Shown here one piece after another: positions 1 to 4,749 of a stretch of DNA of 5,444 nucleotides. The position numbers were made by a program, and so were the translations under genes. The DNA lies in the NCBI GenBank assembly GCA_017885365.1, contig JAFNGD010000338.1, positions 1 to 5,444 on the forward strand. The letters are read 5' to 3'. The notes beneath the pieces were generated by a model. That model was not told where the DNA came from. It made no database searches and saw only the letters and a program-made list of their open reading frames with translations. Source of the stretch: Nitrospirota bacterium (GTDB lineage: Bacteria > Nitrospirota > UBA9217). The stretch's first letter is position 1, and each line of letters opens with the position of its first letter.

Positions 1-55
1 CGATATGCAGCGCGCCGGTGGGGCTTGGCGCGAACCTGACGCGAACGGTATTCAT
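1..55 (-). CDS. gltX: Glutamyl-tRNA synthetase, N-terminal fragment (runs off the left edge)
   Basis: Only the first 18 codons are in the window, reading MNTVRVRFAPSPTGALHI. This is the conserved start of class I glutamyl-tRNA synthetases: the RFAPSPTG motif followed by the beginning of the HIGH-type ATP-binding signature (LHI, with G expected next). The enzyme charges tRNA-Glu with glutamate in the cytoplasm. GluQ-type tRNA-modifying paralogues share the APSPTG motif, so a paralogue cannot be fully excluded from so short a piece, but the VRVRFAPSPTG start fits gltX best. The ATG is preceded by AAGGAG at 68-73, a rather long 12-nt spacing. A -10 box lies at 100-105. Confidence 0.88.
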   Translation of the reverse strand, partial: MNTVRVRFAPSPTGALHI

Positions 56-99
56 GTGTAAACAATGCTCCTTGAGGGTGGCGATATTGTCAGGGCGCT

Positions 100-128
100 A
101 TTATACCGCAAAGGGAAAGGGGGAAAAA
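100..128 (-). promoter_or_regulatory. Probable sigma-70 promoter of gltX
   Basis: On the minus strand there is a perfect TATAAT at 100-105, about 45 nt before the gltX start codon. It would give a leader of roughly 38 nt that contains the ribosome binding site. The -35 region at 17-bp spacing (123-128, TTTTTC) matches poorly and lies in a pyrimidine run on this strand. The -10 is therefore the main evidence. Confidence 0.55.
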
Positions 129-146
129 GGGAAAAAAGGGGAAGAG
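110..146 (+). other. 37-nt homopurine tract with a four-run G-quadruplex motif
   Basis: Every base from 110 to 146 is A or G. Inside it, G-runs at 113-115, 119-123, 129-131 and 138-141 are separated by A-only loops of 3, 5 and 6 nt. This meets the usual G3+N1-7 pattern for a potential intramolecular G-quadruplex. It sits directly upstream of and overlaps the -35 area of the gltX promoter. The G-rich strand is the template strand for gltX. Any function is inference. The rest of the gap up to 309 shows no gene, RNA or terminator that I can support. Confidence 0.6.
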
Positions 147-309
147 TGATGACGAAATAGGTGGGCGGAAGGAGGGCGATGCGTTGAACCGCCATCGGAG
201 GCTCGAATGATTTTTTAGTTCGCCTATCGGACGAATCTTTCCGCTATACATTTGCGCGATGCAAGTGACCGATCTATTTGACCAAACTGCACAGGCAATG
301 AAGCGAGAT

Positions 310-939
310 TTAATTAATTGTTCTCAAGCTGGTTTTGTCGTCAACCATAATCCACCCATTCGGCTTATTATTTTGCTCGATTGAAATCCACCATTCAACG
401 ACTGGCCTAGATTCAAGCACTAGACTTTGTTCTACGCGGAGCTCGTAATCCAAACAAGTACTATTTTCAACAGGATTACCCTTATAGCGAAGGAGACACC
501 TTCCTTCACTCAAAGGCATCATGAACTCGATAACATCGTTTTTATTAAAGATGAGCATATTCTCAGCAACTCCACCTTCGAGGGCACGGATTATACCCGG
601 CTTGATAGTTTTTTGTATTCTTCTACCGAGGATAATATCCACGTTGACCTTTGCGCTACCTCTAATGCCAACTAAGTGCCCGCCGTTTTTTTGTAATCGA
701 ATGAGTTGTTTCACCCCGCTCGCGTCTGATACGATTGTTCCCTTCTTGGCAGAAATAGACGCAATGACAGGAGAATCAGATGCGGGCTTATCATGCAGCA
801 CAAGCTTGTCAGTTATGACTTCGAAATAAAATGGTCCTTCACGTGGCCAAGATTCATATTCAAAAGCGAGTAACTGCGTACAAATAAATCCATTTACAAT
901 AATGCCCAATAAAAGCATCAAAATTTGCCTATTCCTCAT
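310..939 (-). CDS. Exported hypothetical protein with weak SH3-like features
   Basis: I do not recognise this 209-residue protein. The N-terminus (MRNRQ, then a hydrophobic stretch at about 6-24 ending LLA) looks like a Sec signal peptide cleaved near residue 25, so the mature protein is probably periplasmic. Residues 44-75 (DKLVLHDKPASDSPVIASI, then KKGTIV) resemble the opening strands of bacterial SH3 domains, and residues 183-200 (WWISIEQNN, then GWIMVDD) resemble their closing strands. The middle is not assignable. Cys148 and Cys162 could form a disulfide. The ATG is supported by GAGG at 950-953 with 10-nt spacing and by a promoter at 1022-1050. Base composition is clearly more AT-rich than in neighbouring genes, which suggests later acquisition. 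It appears to be transcribed alone. The coding call is fairly safe because of signal peptide, RBS and promoter; the fold is a guess. Confidence 0.72.
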   Translation of the reverse strand: MRNRQILMLLLGIIVNGFICTQLLAFEYESWPREGPFYFEVITDKLVLHDKPASDSPVIASISAKKGTIVSDASGVKQLIRLQKNGGHLVGIRGSAKVNVDIILGRRIQKTIKPGIIRALEGGVAENMLIFNKNDVIEFMMPLSEGRCLLRYKGNPVENSTCLDYELRVEQSLVLESRPVVEWWISIEQNNKPNGWIMVDDKTSLRTIN

Positions 940-1021
940 GTTTGCGAAACCTCAATTGAAAGAGTCGGCAGCATTGCTCAAGCCTTAGTGAGTGTACCGA
1001 GACAGTTATTAGATAACTGGG

Positions 1022-1050
1022 ACTATAGCACGGGAACAACGCTTAATCAA
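1022..1050 (-). promoter_or_regulatory. Sigma-70 promoter (extended -10) for the exported hypothetical protein
   Basis: Minus strand: TTGATT at 1045-1050 (4 of 6 to TTGACA), exactly 17 bp, then TATAGT at 1022-1027 (5 of 6 to TATAAT). TG lies one base upstream of the -10, making an extended -10. Transcription would start near 1015, leaving a leader of about 75 nt before the ATG at 939. Confidence 0.6.
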
Positions 1051-1080
1051 TGCGGTGGCCACAACACTCAGGCTTTGAAC

Positions 1081-1114
1081 GGCTAGATTGCTTCGCTTTG
1101 CTCGCAATGACGGG
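1081..1114. repeat. REP-like imperfect palindromic dispersed repeat
   Basis: The core at 1087-1108 (ATTGCTTCG, CTTTG, CTCGCAAT) is an imperfect palindrome with 5-bp perfect outer arms ATTGC/GCAAT, followed by GACGGG. Sequences of the type GATTGCTTCGCT...CTCGCAATGAC are, from memory, a very common class of dispersed bacterial intergenic repeat. Read in frame they give the well-known spurious peptide DCFALLAMT, which is seen here. It lies between the atp terminator and the promoter of the hypothetical gene. Copy number in this genome cannot be judged from one window. Confidence 0.55.
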
Positions 1115-1150
1115 CTATGGTTGTACTTCTGCCCGACCTTGTTCAAAGAA

Positions 1151-1187
1151 TAAAAAAAAGAGGGGACGGTTTTCACCGTCCCCTCTT
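1151..1187 (-). terminator. Rho-independent terminator of the atpB-atpE operon
   Basis: A perfect inverted repeat (arms 1158-1170 and 1175-1187, 13 bp including the closing A-T pair, rich in G-C) encloses a 4-nt loop. On the minus strand it is followed by a run of eight T (A-run at 1152-1159). It starts about 25 nt after the atpE stop codon. The plus-strand side has no T-run, so it acts for the leftward atp transcript. Confidence 0.93.
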
Positions 1188-1211
1188 CGTGTACTGCTCT
1201 GCCGGTCGGGC

Positions 1212-1523
1212 TTACGCCTTGATGAAGATGATGACCAGCGTGTAGATGGCCAGCGATTCGATCAGCGCCAGACCGATGATCATGGTGGTCATGATCTTGC
1301 CGGAGGCTTCGGGATTGCGTGCGATGCCTTCGACCGCCTTGCTGATGCTCAGGCCCATGCCGAGGCTTCCGCCGAACGCCGCGATGGCGATGGCGAAGAG
1401 CGCGGCCACGCCAGCGGTCAGTCCGCCGGTTGCCGCTGCAGGGGCTGCTCCTTCGGCCGCGAACGCCACGGCGGCGACGAGGACCAGGCTGAGGGTCAGA
1501 ACGAGAACTGCGAGCTTTTTCAT
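1212..1523 (-). CDS. atpE: F-type ATP synthase subunit c
   Basis: This 103-residue protein forms the membrane rotor ring of the ATP synthase and carries ions across the membrane. Two long helices (about 35-63 and 77-101) flank the polar loop RNPEASGK (69-76). The ion-binding carboxylate is Glu89 in GLALIES, with Ser90 and Tyr94 following. Helix 1 has a glycine-rich stretch (GGSLGMG, 51-57). At the place where sodium-type rings carry Gln, this protein has Met56, so proton coupling is more likely (inference from a by-eye alignment). An extra N-terminal hydrophobic segment ([20 protein letters not shown], then FAA) looks like a cleavable leader and makes the protein longer than the roughly 80 residues usual for the family. 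The start at 1523 is chosen over an upstream in-frame ATG at 1601 because AAGGAG lies at 1532-1537, 8 nt away, and because the upstream extension is polar and unlike the family. It follows atpB in the same operon. Confidence 0.96.
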   Translation of the reverse strand: MKKLAVLVLTLSLVLVAAVAFAAEGAAPAAATGGLTAGVAALFAIAIAAFGGSLGMGLSISKAVEGIARNPEASGKIMTTMIIGLALIESLAIYTLVIIFIKA

Positions 1524-1593
1524 CGATTTTTCTCCTTTCTTCTCAATGTAGACATCAGGCCGGAATCGTACCGGGTCGCTACCTCCCGGGGAA

Positions 1594-1661
1594 TCCCGCA
1601 TCTGCGGGAACGGCGTTCACCGGGGTAATAAAGCTTTGAAAGCCTGTCAGCTTGCAGGCTT
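1594..1661 (-). repeat. Two intercistronic hairpins between atpB and atpE
   Basis: The 148-nt gap contains two short inverted repeats. One has arms TCCCGCA (1594-1600) and TGCGGGA (1603-1609), nearly without a loop. The other has arms AAGCCTG (1640-1646) and CAGGCTT (1655-1661) around 8 nt, starting 11 nt after the atpB stop. Neither is followed by a T-run in the operon direction, so they are unlikely to be terminators. Such structures could stabilise or process mRNA so that subunit c, needed in many copies, is made in excess. That role is inference. The first hairpin also resembles the common CCCGC-NN-GCGGG type of dispersed repeat. Confidence 0.45.
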
Positions 1662-1671
1662 GCCAGCTGGT

Positions 1672-2346
1672 TTAGTGATGCTCGCTGCCGTGCGCCTCTT
1701 CAATGGCGCCGGCGAGGTACAGCATGGTCAGGAGCGTGAACACGCCCGCCTGGACGAAGGCCACGAACACGCCGAGGCCCAGGACCATGAAGACGGGCAC
1801 GAAGGGCGAGAGCGCCAGGAGTGCCACGAGCAGCTTGTGCTTCGCCAGCATGTTGCCGAAGAGACGGAAGGCCAGCGAGACCGGCCGCGCGAGATGGCTG
1901 ATGAGCTCCAGGGGGATCATGAGCGGCGCCAGGAGCGGCATGGGGCCCATGAAATGCTTGAAGTACGAGAAACCATGCTTCGTGACGCCGATGGCGTGGG
2001 TCGCGAAGAAGACTGTGATGGCCAGGGCTGCCGTGGTGTTGATGTTCCCCGTGGGTGACTCGAAGCCCGGGACCAGACCCTGCAGGTTCGAGAGGAGGAT
2101 GAAAAGAAACAGGCTGCCGATAAGCGGGAAGTACCGCTTGCCTTCCGGTCCCATGATCTCCTCTATATAGTTATCGAGGCCTTCGAAGATCGCCTCGAAC
2201 ACGTTCTGGATGCCCGTCGGGGTCTTTTTGAGGCTTGCGCGTGCGATGATGGCCAGTACGATCAGAACTGCCATGGCAAACCAGGTTTGGACGACGATCT
2301 CAGGGACCCCGTGGATCTCCGGTAAAAGCACTGGGCCTTCTTTCAT
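1672..2346 (-). CDS. atpB: F-type ATP synthase subunit a
   Basis: This 224-residue integral membrane protein is the Fo stator subunit that forms the ion half-channels against the c ring. The signature region SHLARPVSLAFRLFGNM (150-166) holds the essential Arg161, equivalent to E. coli Arg210. Gln199 in FVQAGVFTLLTMLY matches E. coli Gln252. By position counting, E. coli Glu219 is His170 here and E. coli His245 is Gly192, a variation that occurs in other lineages. Several hydrophobic helices are visible (for example about 21-37, 73-93, 104-122, 135-157, 171-212). Length is somewhat short of the E. coli protein, mostly at the N-terminus. The ATG at 2346 has AAGGAG at 2356-2361, 9 nt away, and a strong promoter upstream. 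atpE follows after 148 nt. No other atp gene lies in the window, because the upstream neighbour is divergent, so the b and F1 subunits must be encoded elsewhere. Confidence 0.97.
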   Translation of the reverse strand: MKEGPVLLPEIHGVPEIVVQTWFAMAVLIVLAIIARASLKKTPTGIQNVFEAIFEGLDNYIEEIMGPEGKRYFPLIGSLFLFILLSNLQGLVPGFESPTGNINTTAALAITVFFATHAIGVTKHGFSYFKHFMGPMPLLAPLMIPLELISHLARPVSLAFRLFGNMLAKHKLLVALLALSPFVPVFMVLGLGVFVAFVQAGVFTLLTMLYLAGAIEEAHGSEHH

Positions 2347-2385
2347 GATCTGACGCTCCTTGGGAGTGCGGTACCTTGCTCGGAA

Positions 2386-2414
2386 AATTTAACGGAATCG
2401 AGATTCTTTGTCAA
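2386..2414 (-). promoter_or_regulatory. Sigma-70 promoter of the atpB-atpE operon
   Basis: Minus strand: a perfect TTGACA at 2409-2414, a 17-bp spacer, then TAAATT at 2386-2391 (4 of 6 to consensus). The predicted start near 2379 gives a leader of about 33 nt with the ribosome binding site at 2356-2361. Its position and orientation fit an operon that begins with atpB. Confidence 0.7.
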
Positions 2415-2532
2415 GCGCAAACCCGGCAGGGCTCCATTAATTTTCCTAATGAATCTATAGAGAACGCTTGCAGGGGAGGTGTGCGGCTGCAAAACCATTT
2501 TCAAAAAAGAGCACCACATTATTGCATACTAA

Positions 2533-2541
2533 TGCTATAAT
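2533..2541 (+). promoter_or_regulatory. Extended -10 promoter of the TIM-barrel gene
   Basis: TGCTATAAT combines a perfect TATAAT (2536-2541) with the TGn extension. No good -35 exists at 16-18 bp spacing, which extended -10 promoters tolerate. A start near 2548 leaves a leader of about 58 nt. It also rules out the in-frame TTG at 2468 as the translation start. It is divergent from the atpB promoter about 120 bp away. Confidence 0.6.
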
Positions 2542-2605
2542 ATTTTCCCACAAGCCAAAATCCTCCCGAGGGTGGCGGCGCAATCAACGGAACGACCAAC
2601 AACCC

Positions 2606-3349
2606 ATGTATTTCTGCATTCGAAGACAGATCGAGTATGCCAACAGCGATGAGCGGCTCAGCAAGCTGCAGGGCGTGCCCATCGAGCTCGCCTTGCCGCA
2701 GGATCTCGAGGCGTTCCTGAAGGAAAAGAACCGACTACCTGACATCGAGAACCAGGTGAAGAACTACCAGGTGCCTGTCTACTCGGTCCACGCCCCGGAC
2801 GGCCATCTGGCGGACGGCAACTTTATCGACTGGGCCGGGAAGGCGGTGCAGTTCGCCGAGGCCGTGGGATCCGGCATCGCGGTCTTCCACCCCGAGGCCG
2901 CGGGACCGGACGCGGGCGACCTGGACCATCTGTCCGTGGTCGAGAACATCAGGCATCTGCAGGAGCGCACGCGGGTCGTCATCGGCGTGGAGACCCTGTG
3001 GAACTCAAAACGGGTCCTCACCCCCGACCAGATCATGAAGGAAAGCATTCCGATGGTGCTGGACACGTCTCATCTGCCGAAGCCCGAGATCACCTGGGTC
3101 ATCGAGTCCTATCACACGCACATCGTGAACCTCCACCTCTCGTCGGTCATCCGGGACAAGGAGCTGAAGGGCATCGCCCGGCAGCACCAGCCCATCGATC
3201 GGGATGGCTTCTGTATGGACCTCCTGGATCGTCTGCAAGAGCTGGAATGGAACGGCGTGGTGACGCTCGAATATATGCCCTGGCTCCACGCCAAGGTGCT
3301 GGAGGACAGACAGCTCCTCGACCAGATCTACGGCATCGGTCGGGCATAG
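2606..3349 (+). CDS. Sugar phosphate isomerase/epimerase-like TIM-barrel metal enzyme
   Basis: This 247-residue cytoplasmic protein fits the xylose-isomerase-like/AP-endonuclease-2 TIM-barrel superfamily. Candidate metal ligands fall at strand ends in the expected order: His62 (VYSVHAP), His95 (AVFHPE), Glu129 (IGVETL), Asp153 and His156 (VLDTSH), His177 (IVNLHLSS), His194 with Asp198/Asp200 (QHQPIDRDG) and Glu222 (VTLEYMP). The DxxH spacing and closing Glu match endonuclease IV-type sites. The substrate cannot be read from sequence. Members include sugar isomerases, epimerases, DNA endonuclease IV and the cobamide-remodelling phosphodiesterase CbiR. At about 250 residues it is nearer the small epimerase/CbiR-like members. 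The ATG at 2606 is chosen because the extended -10 at 2533-2541 lies inside any longer reading frame and the upstream residues (rich in K, R, N, Q) do not look like a barrel. The Shine-Dalgarno sequence is weak (GGAA, 13 nt upstream). It is a single gene, divergent from atpB and convergent with the ferritin-like gene. Confidence 0.85.
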   Translation: MYFCIRRQIEYANSDERLSKLQGVPIELALPQDLEAFLKEKNRLPDIENQVKNYQVPVYSVHAPDGHLADGNFIDWAGKAVQFAEAVGSGIAVFHPEAAGPDAGDLDHLSVVENIRHLQERTRVVIGVETLWNSKRVLTPDQIMKESIPMVLDTSHLPKPEITWVIESYHTHIVNLHLSSVIRDKELKGIARQHQPIDRDGFCMDLLDRLQELEWNGVVTLEYMPWLHAKVLEDRQLLDQIYGIGRA

Positions 3350-3369
3350 ATGCCCCTGACCGTAGGCAG

Positions 3370-3404
3370 AAAAAAAGGCCGAAGCGTGAAGCTTCGGCCT
3401 TTTT
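3370..3404. terminator. Bidirectional Rho-independent terminator
   Basis: A perfect 14-bp stem (3372-3385 with 3391-3404, core GGCCGAAGC/GCTTCGGCC) surrounds a 5-nt loop. It ends in five T on the plus strand and, read leftward, in seven T on the minus strand (A-run 3370-3376). It lies between two convergent genes, about 20 nt after one stop codon and 30 nt after the other, so it serves both. Confidence 0.93.
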
Positions 3405-3434
3405 CAGTTCCTGACGCTCGATCTCCGGCGAAGG

Positions 3435-3860
3435 TTATTTTCCGAGCAGGGTCGTGAACGTGTCGTGGTGCCCTTCCTCGTCGGCTAGGATCTGCTCAAA
3501 GAGGAGCCGTGTGGTGCTGTCGCCTTCGGACGCGGCCTGCTTGATGATGGCCTTGTAGAGGTCGATGGCTTCCTCTTCCGCCTTGGCATCCGCCTCGAGC
3601 ATCTCCTTGAGCGTGCCTCCCACTTTGATGGGGTCGGGCTTGGTGGTGGGGGTGACGTCGAAGTAGAATATCCGCTCGGCGATCTTCTCAGCGTGCTTCA
3701 TCTCCGCCACGGCGACATCCTCGAAGACATCGGCGATCTCGGCTGACTCCAGCCCCTTTGCCATGATGTGCTGCCACATATACTGGACGGACACCTGGAT
3801 CTCCCTCGCGATGGCCTGCTGAAGCATATCGGTGAGGGTCGTGCTCGCTTTCTGGACCAT
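3435..3860 (-). CDS. Ferritin-like diiron protein (short bacterioferritin-like)
   Basis: This 141-residue four-helix-bundle protein probably oxidises and stores iron. The diiron ligands are visible in order: Glu20 (AREIQVSVQY), Glu53 and His56 (EMKHAEKIAERI), a glutamate in the EEE cluster 95-97 (AEEEAIDLY), and Glu128 with His131 (ILADEEGHHDTF). The EMKHAE and DEEGH motifs match bacterioferritin closely. Met54 sits where bacterioferritin has its haem-binding methionine. The protein ends right after the fourth helix, about 17 residues short of E. coli Bfr, so the short fifth helix used in 24-mer contacts is missing. Its assembly state and haem binding are therefore open. The ATG at 3860 has AAGGAG at 3870-3875, 9 nt away. 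It is a single gene closed by the shared terminator at 3370-3404. A Fur-like site over its -10 suggests iron regulation. A ferroxidase-type relative without storage function is the main alternative. Confidence 0.9.
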   Translation of the reverse strand: MVQKASTTLTDMLQQAIAREIQVSVQYMWQHIMAKGLESAEIADVFEDVAVAEMKHAEKIAERIFYFDVTPTTKPDPIKVGGTLKEMLEADAKAEEEAIDLYKAIIKQAASEGDSTTRLLFEQILADEEGHHDTFTTLLGK

Positions 3861-3889
3861 GGATGTGGTCTCCTTTCATGATGGCTGAA

Positions 3890-3904
3890 TGATGATAATC
3901 ATAC
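3890..3904. promoter_or_regulatory. Fur-box-like operator over the ferritin promoter
   Basis: The 15-mer TGATGATAATCATAC matches the 7-1-7 Fur consensus TGATAATNATTATCA at 10 of the 14 specified positions. It contains the perfect dyad ATGAT-A-ATCAT (3892-3902). It overlaps the -10 box of the ferritin-like gene at 3898-3903, so a bound regulator would block RNA polymerase. The site comes from motif matching only. Palindromes this short can occur by chance, but the gene's iron-related function raises the odds. Confidence 0.45.
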
Positions 3905-3926
3905 CAAAAAAAGGTGAAAAGGGGAA
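3898..3926 (-). promoter_or_regulatory. Extended -10 promoter of the ferritin-like gene
   Basis: Minus strand: TGGTATGAT at 3898-3906, which is TGn followed by TATGAT (5 of 6 to TATAAT). The -35 position at 17 bp (3921-3926, TTCCCC) is weak. A start near 3892 gives a leader of about 32 nt holding the AAGGAG. The -10 lies inside the Fur-like dyad. Confidence 0.5.
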
Positions 3927-4015
3927 GGGCGCGCTCCCTATCACTTTTTGTAACGCACAAGTCCCAAAAAGTCCGAAAAAACGGGTATTACATACTCGCA
4001 AATTAGAATTTTACG

Positions 4016-4045
4016 TTGACATGCCGTAAGACCCTGCACTAATAT
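4016..4045 (+). promoter_or_regulatory. Sigma-70 promoter of the copper-chaperone gene
   Basis: A perfect TTGACA at 4016-4021 is followed after 18 bp by TAATAT at 4040-4045 (4 of 6). Transcription would begin near 4052, about 51 nt before the ATG at 4103. Confidence 0.55.
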
Positions 4046-4053
4046 ACGATACT

Positions 4054-4087
4054 TCATCAGAATGTCCGGTGTTCTCATATCTGATGA
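4054..4087 (+). repeat. Inverted repeat in the copper-chaperone leader
   Basis: Arms TCATCAGA (4054-4061) and TCTGATGA (4080-4087) are a perfect 8-bp dyad with an 18-nt spacer. They lie just after the predicted transcription start and 15 nt before the start codon. It could be an operator or an mRNA stem near the ribosome binding region. There is no T-run, so it is not a terminator. Confidence 0.4.
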
Positions 4088-4102
4088 TCCGGCAGCACTT
4101 CC

Positions 4103-4558
4103 ATGATGATACAACGGATAGCCAACCGCTCACGTGCATCGCTGATTGTTCTTCGGGGGGCGGTGCTGGCGGTCCTGATCATCGCGGGCATGGGATGCTC
4201 GTCTCCCCCGCCGCAGATCACCATTGAAGGCCAGTATGCCGAGCTTTCGCCGCTCTTTATCGGCTCCGGCTCTCTCTACATGACGATCCGGAACGCGGGC
4301 GGCCGTGACAAGCTGATCGGGGTCGCGGCGTCTTTGCCAAGGACGGTCATTGAGTTACACGACGTGAGGGACAATCGGATGGTACGGATCGAGGAGATCC
4401 CCGTCCCTGCCCGGGATATCGTGGAGCTCAAACCGGGAAGCCCGCATATCATGATCTACAATATGCCGAAGACCATCCAGAAAGGATCAGAGTTGGTCCT
4501 TACGCTCCGGTTCGAACGGTCCGGAGAACGAACAGTGCCCTTCCGTTTCCAGAAGTAG
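4103..4558 (+). CDS. PCu(A)C-type copper chaperone, probable lipoprotein
   Basis: This 151-residue protein is a cupredoxin-like PCu(A)C family member (DUF461), which binds Cu(I) outside the cytoplasm and passes it to copper enzymes such as cytochrome oxidase. The family motif H(M)X10MX21HXM is recognisable: His86 (ELHD), Met93 (NRMVR), then exactly 21 residues to His115 and Met117 (PHIM). The ELKPGSPHIM segment is typical. The His86-Met93 gap is 6 residues, not 10, so the loop between the first two ligands is shorter. The N-terminus is basic, with a hydrophobic stretch at about 13-28, then AGMGC (Cys32) and SSPPP. This resembles a lipoprotein signal, although Gly-Met-Gly before Cys departs from the canonical lipobox. 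The ATG at 4103 follows no clear Shine-Dalgarno sequence, and 4106 is an equally possible start. The next gene on the strand begins 191 nt downstream with no visible terminator between. Confidence 0.85.
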   Translation: MMIQRIANRSRASLIVLRGAVLAVLIIAGMGCSSPPPQITIEGQYAELSPLFIGSGSLYMTIRNAGGRDKLIGVAASLPRTVIELHDVRDNRMVRIEEIPVPARDIVELKPGSPHIMIYNMPKTIQKGSELVLTLRFERSGERTVPFRFQK

Positions 4559-4736
4559 CATAACATATGTGAGAAGGGGCGGCCCATGGCGTGCCTGATC
4601 GAATAGACTTCCGTAACGATCCTGCAGACCTGGTAAAAAGGGGAGGTGAGAGCGGGCAAGAATACAACACTTTTGAGTCAGAAGTAAACGTTCTGGTCAC
4701 TAACTCAACAAGGTATCTTAATCATACGTAAGGAAA

Positions 4737-4742
4737 GGGGAG
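4737..4742 (+). promoter_or_regulatory. Ribosome binding site fixing the start of the histidine-rich gene
   Basis: GGGGAG ends 7 nt before the ATG at 4750, an ideal spacing that decides this start. In the 191-nt gap before it I found no convincing -35/-10 pair and no terminator. The gene may be read through from the copper-chaperone gene or have a promoter I cannot recognise. Confidence 0.7.
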
Positions 4743-4749
4743 ATTCACA

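Noticed and set aside
213..239. Hairpin-like TTCGCC/GGACGAA as a terminator of the exported protein gene
   Set aside because: The stem needs a bulge, and on the minus strand it is followed by A-rich rather than T-rich sequence.
261..386. Plus-strand frame of 41 codons starting MQVTDLFDQ
   Set aside because: It has no clear ribosome binding site or promoter and overlaps the 3' end of the minus-strand exported protein gene.
1050..1628. Plus-strand open frame of 192 codons
   Set aside because: It is antisense to atpE, crosses the atp terminator and the REP-like repeat, and its product is a low-complexity shadow with no ribosome binding site.
1636..2058. Plus-strand open frame of 140 codons
   Set aside because: It is the antisense shadow of atpB. 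The product is rich in E, H, R and D, as expected from reverse-reading membrane-protein codons.
2468..2605. N-terminal 46-residue extension of the TIM-barrel gene from a TTG codon
   Set aside because: The extended -10 promoter at 2533-2541 lies within it, and the residues do not resemble the family's start.
2998..3414. Plus-strand frame of 138 codons inside the TIM-barrel gene
   Set aside because: It overlaps the well-supported barrel gene in another frame, runs through the terminator and has a low-complexity product.
4673..4719. TTGAGT (4673) with TATCTT (4714) as a promoter of the histidine-rich gene
   Set aside because: The spacing is about 35 bp, far beyond 16-19 bp, and no other -35/-10 pair fits.
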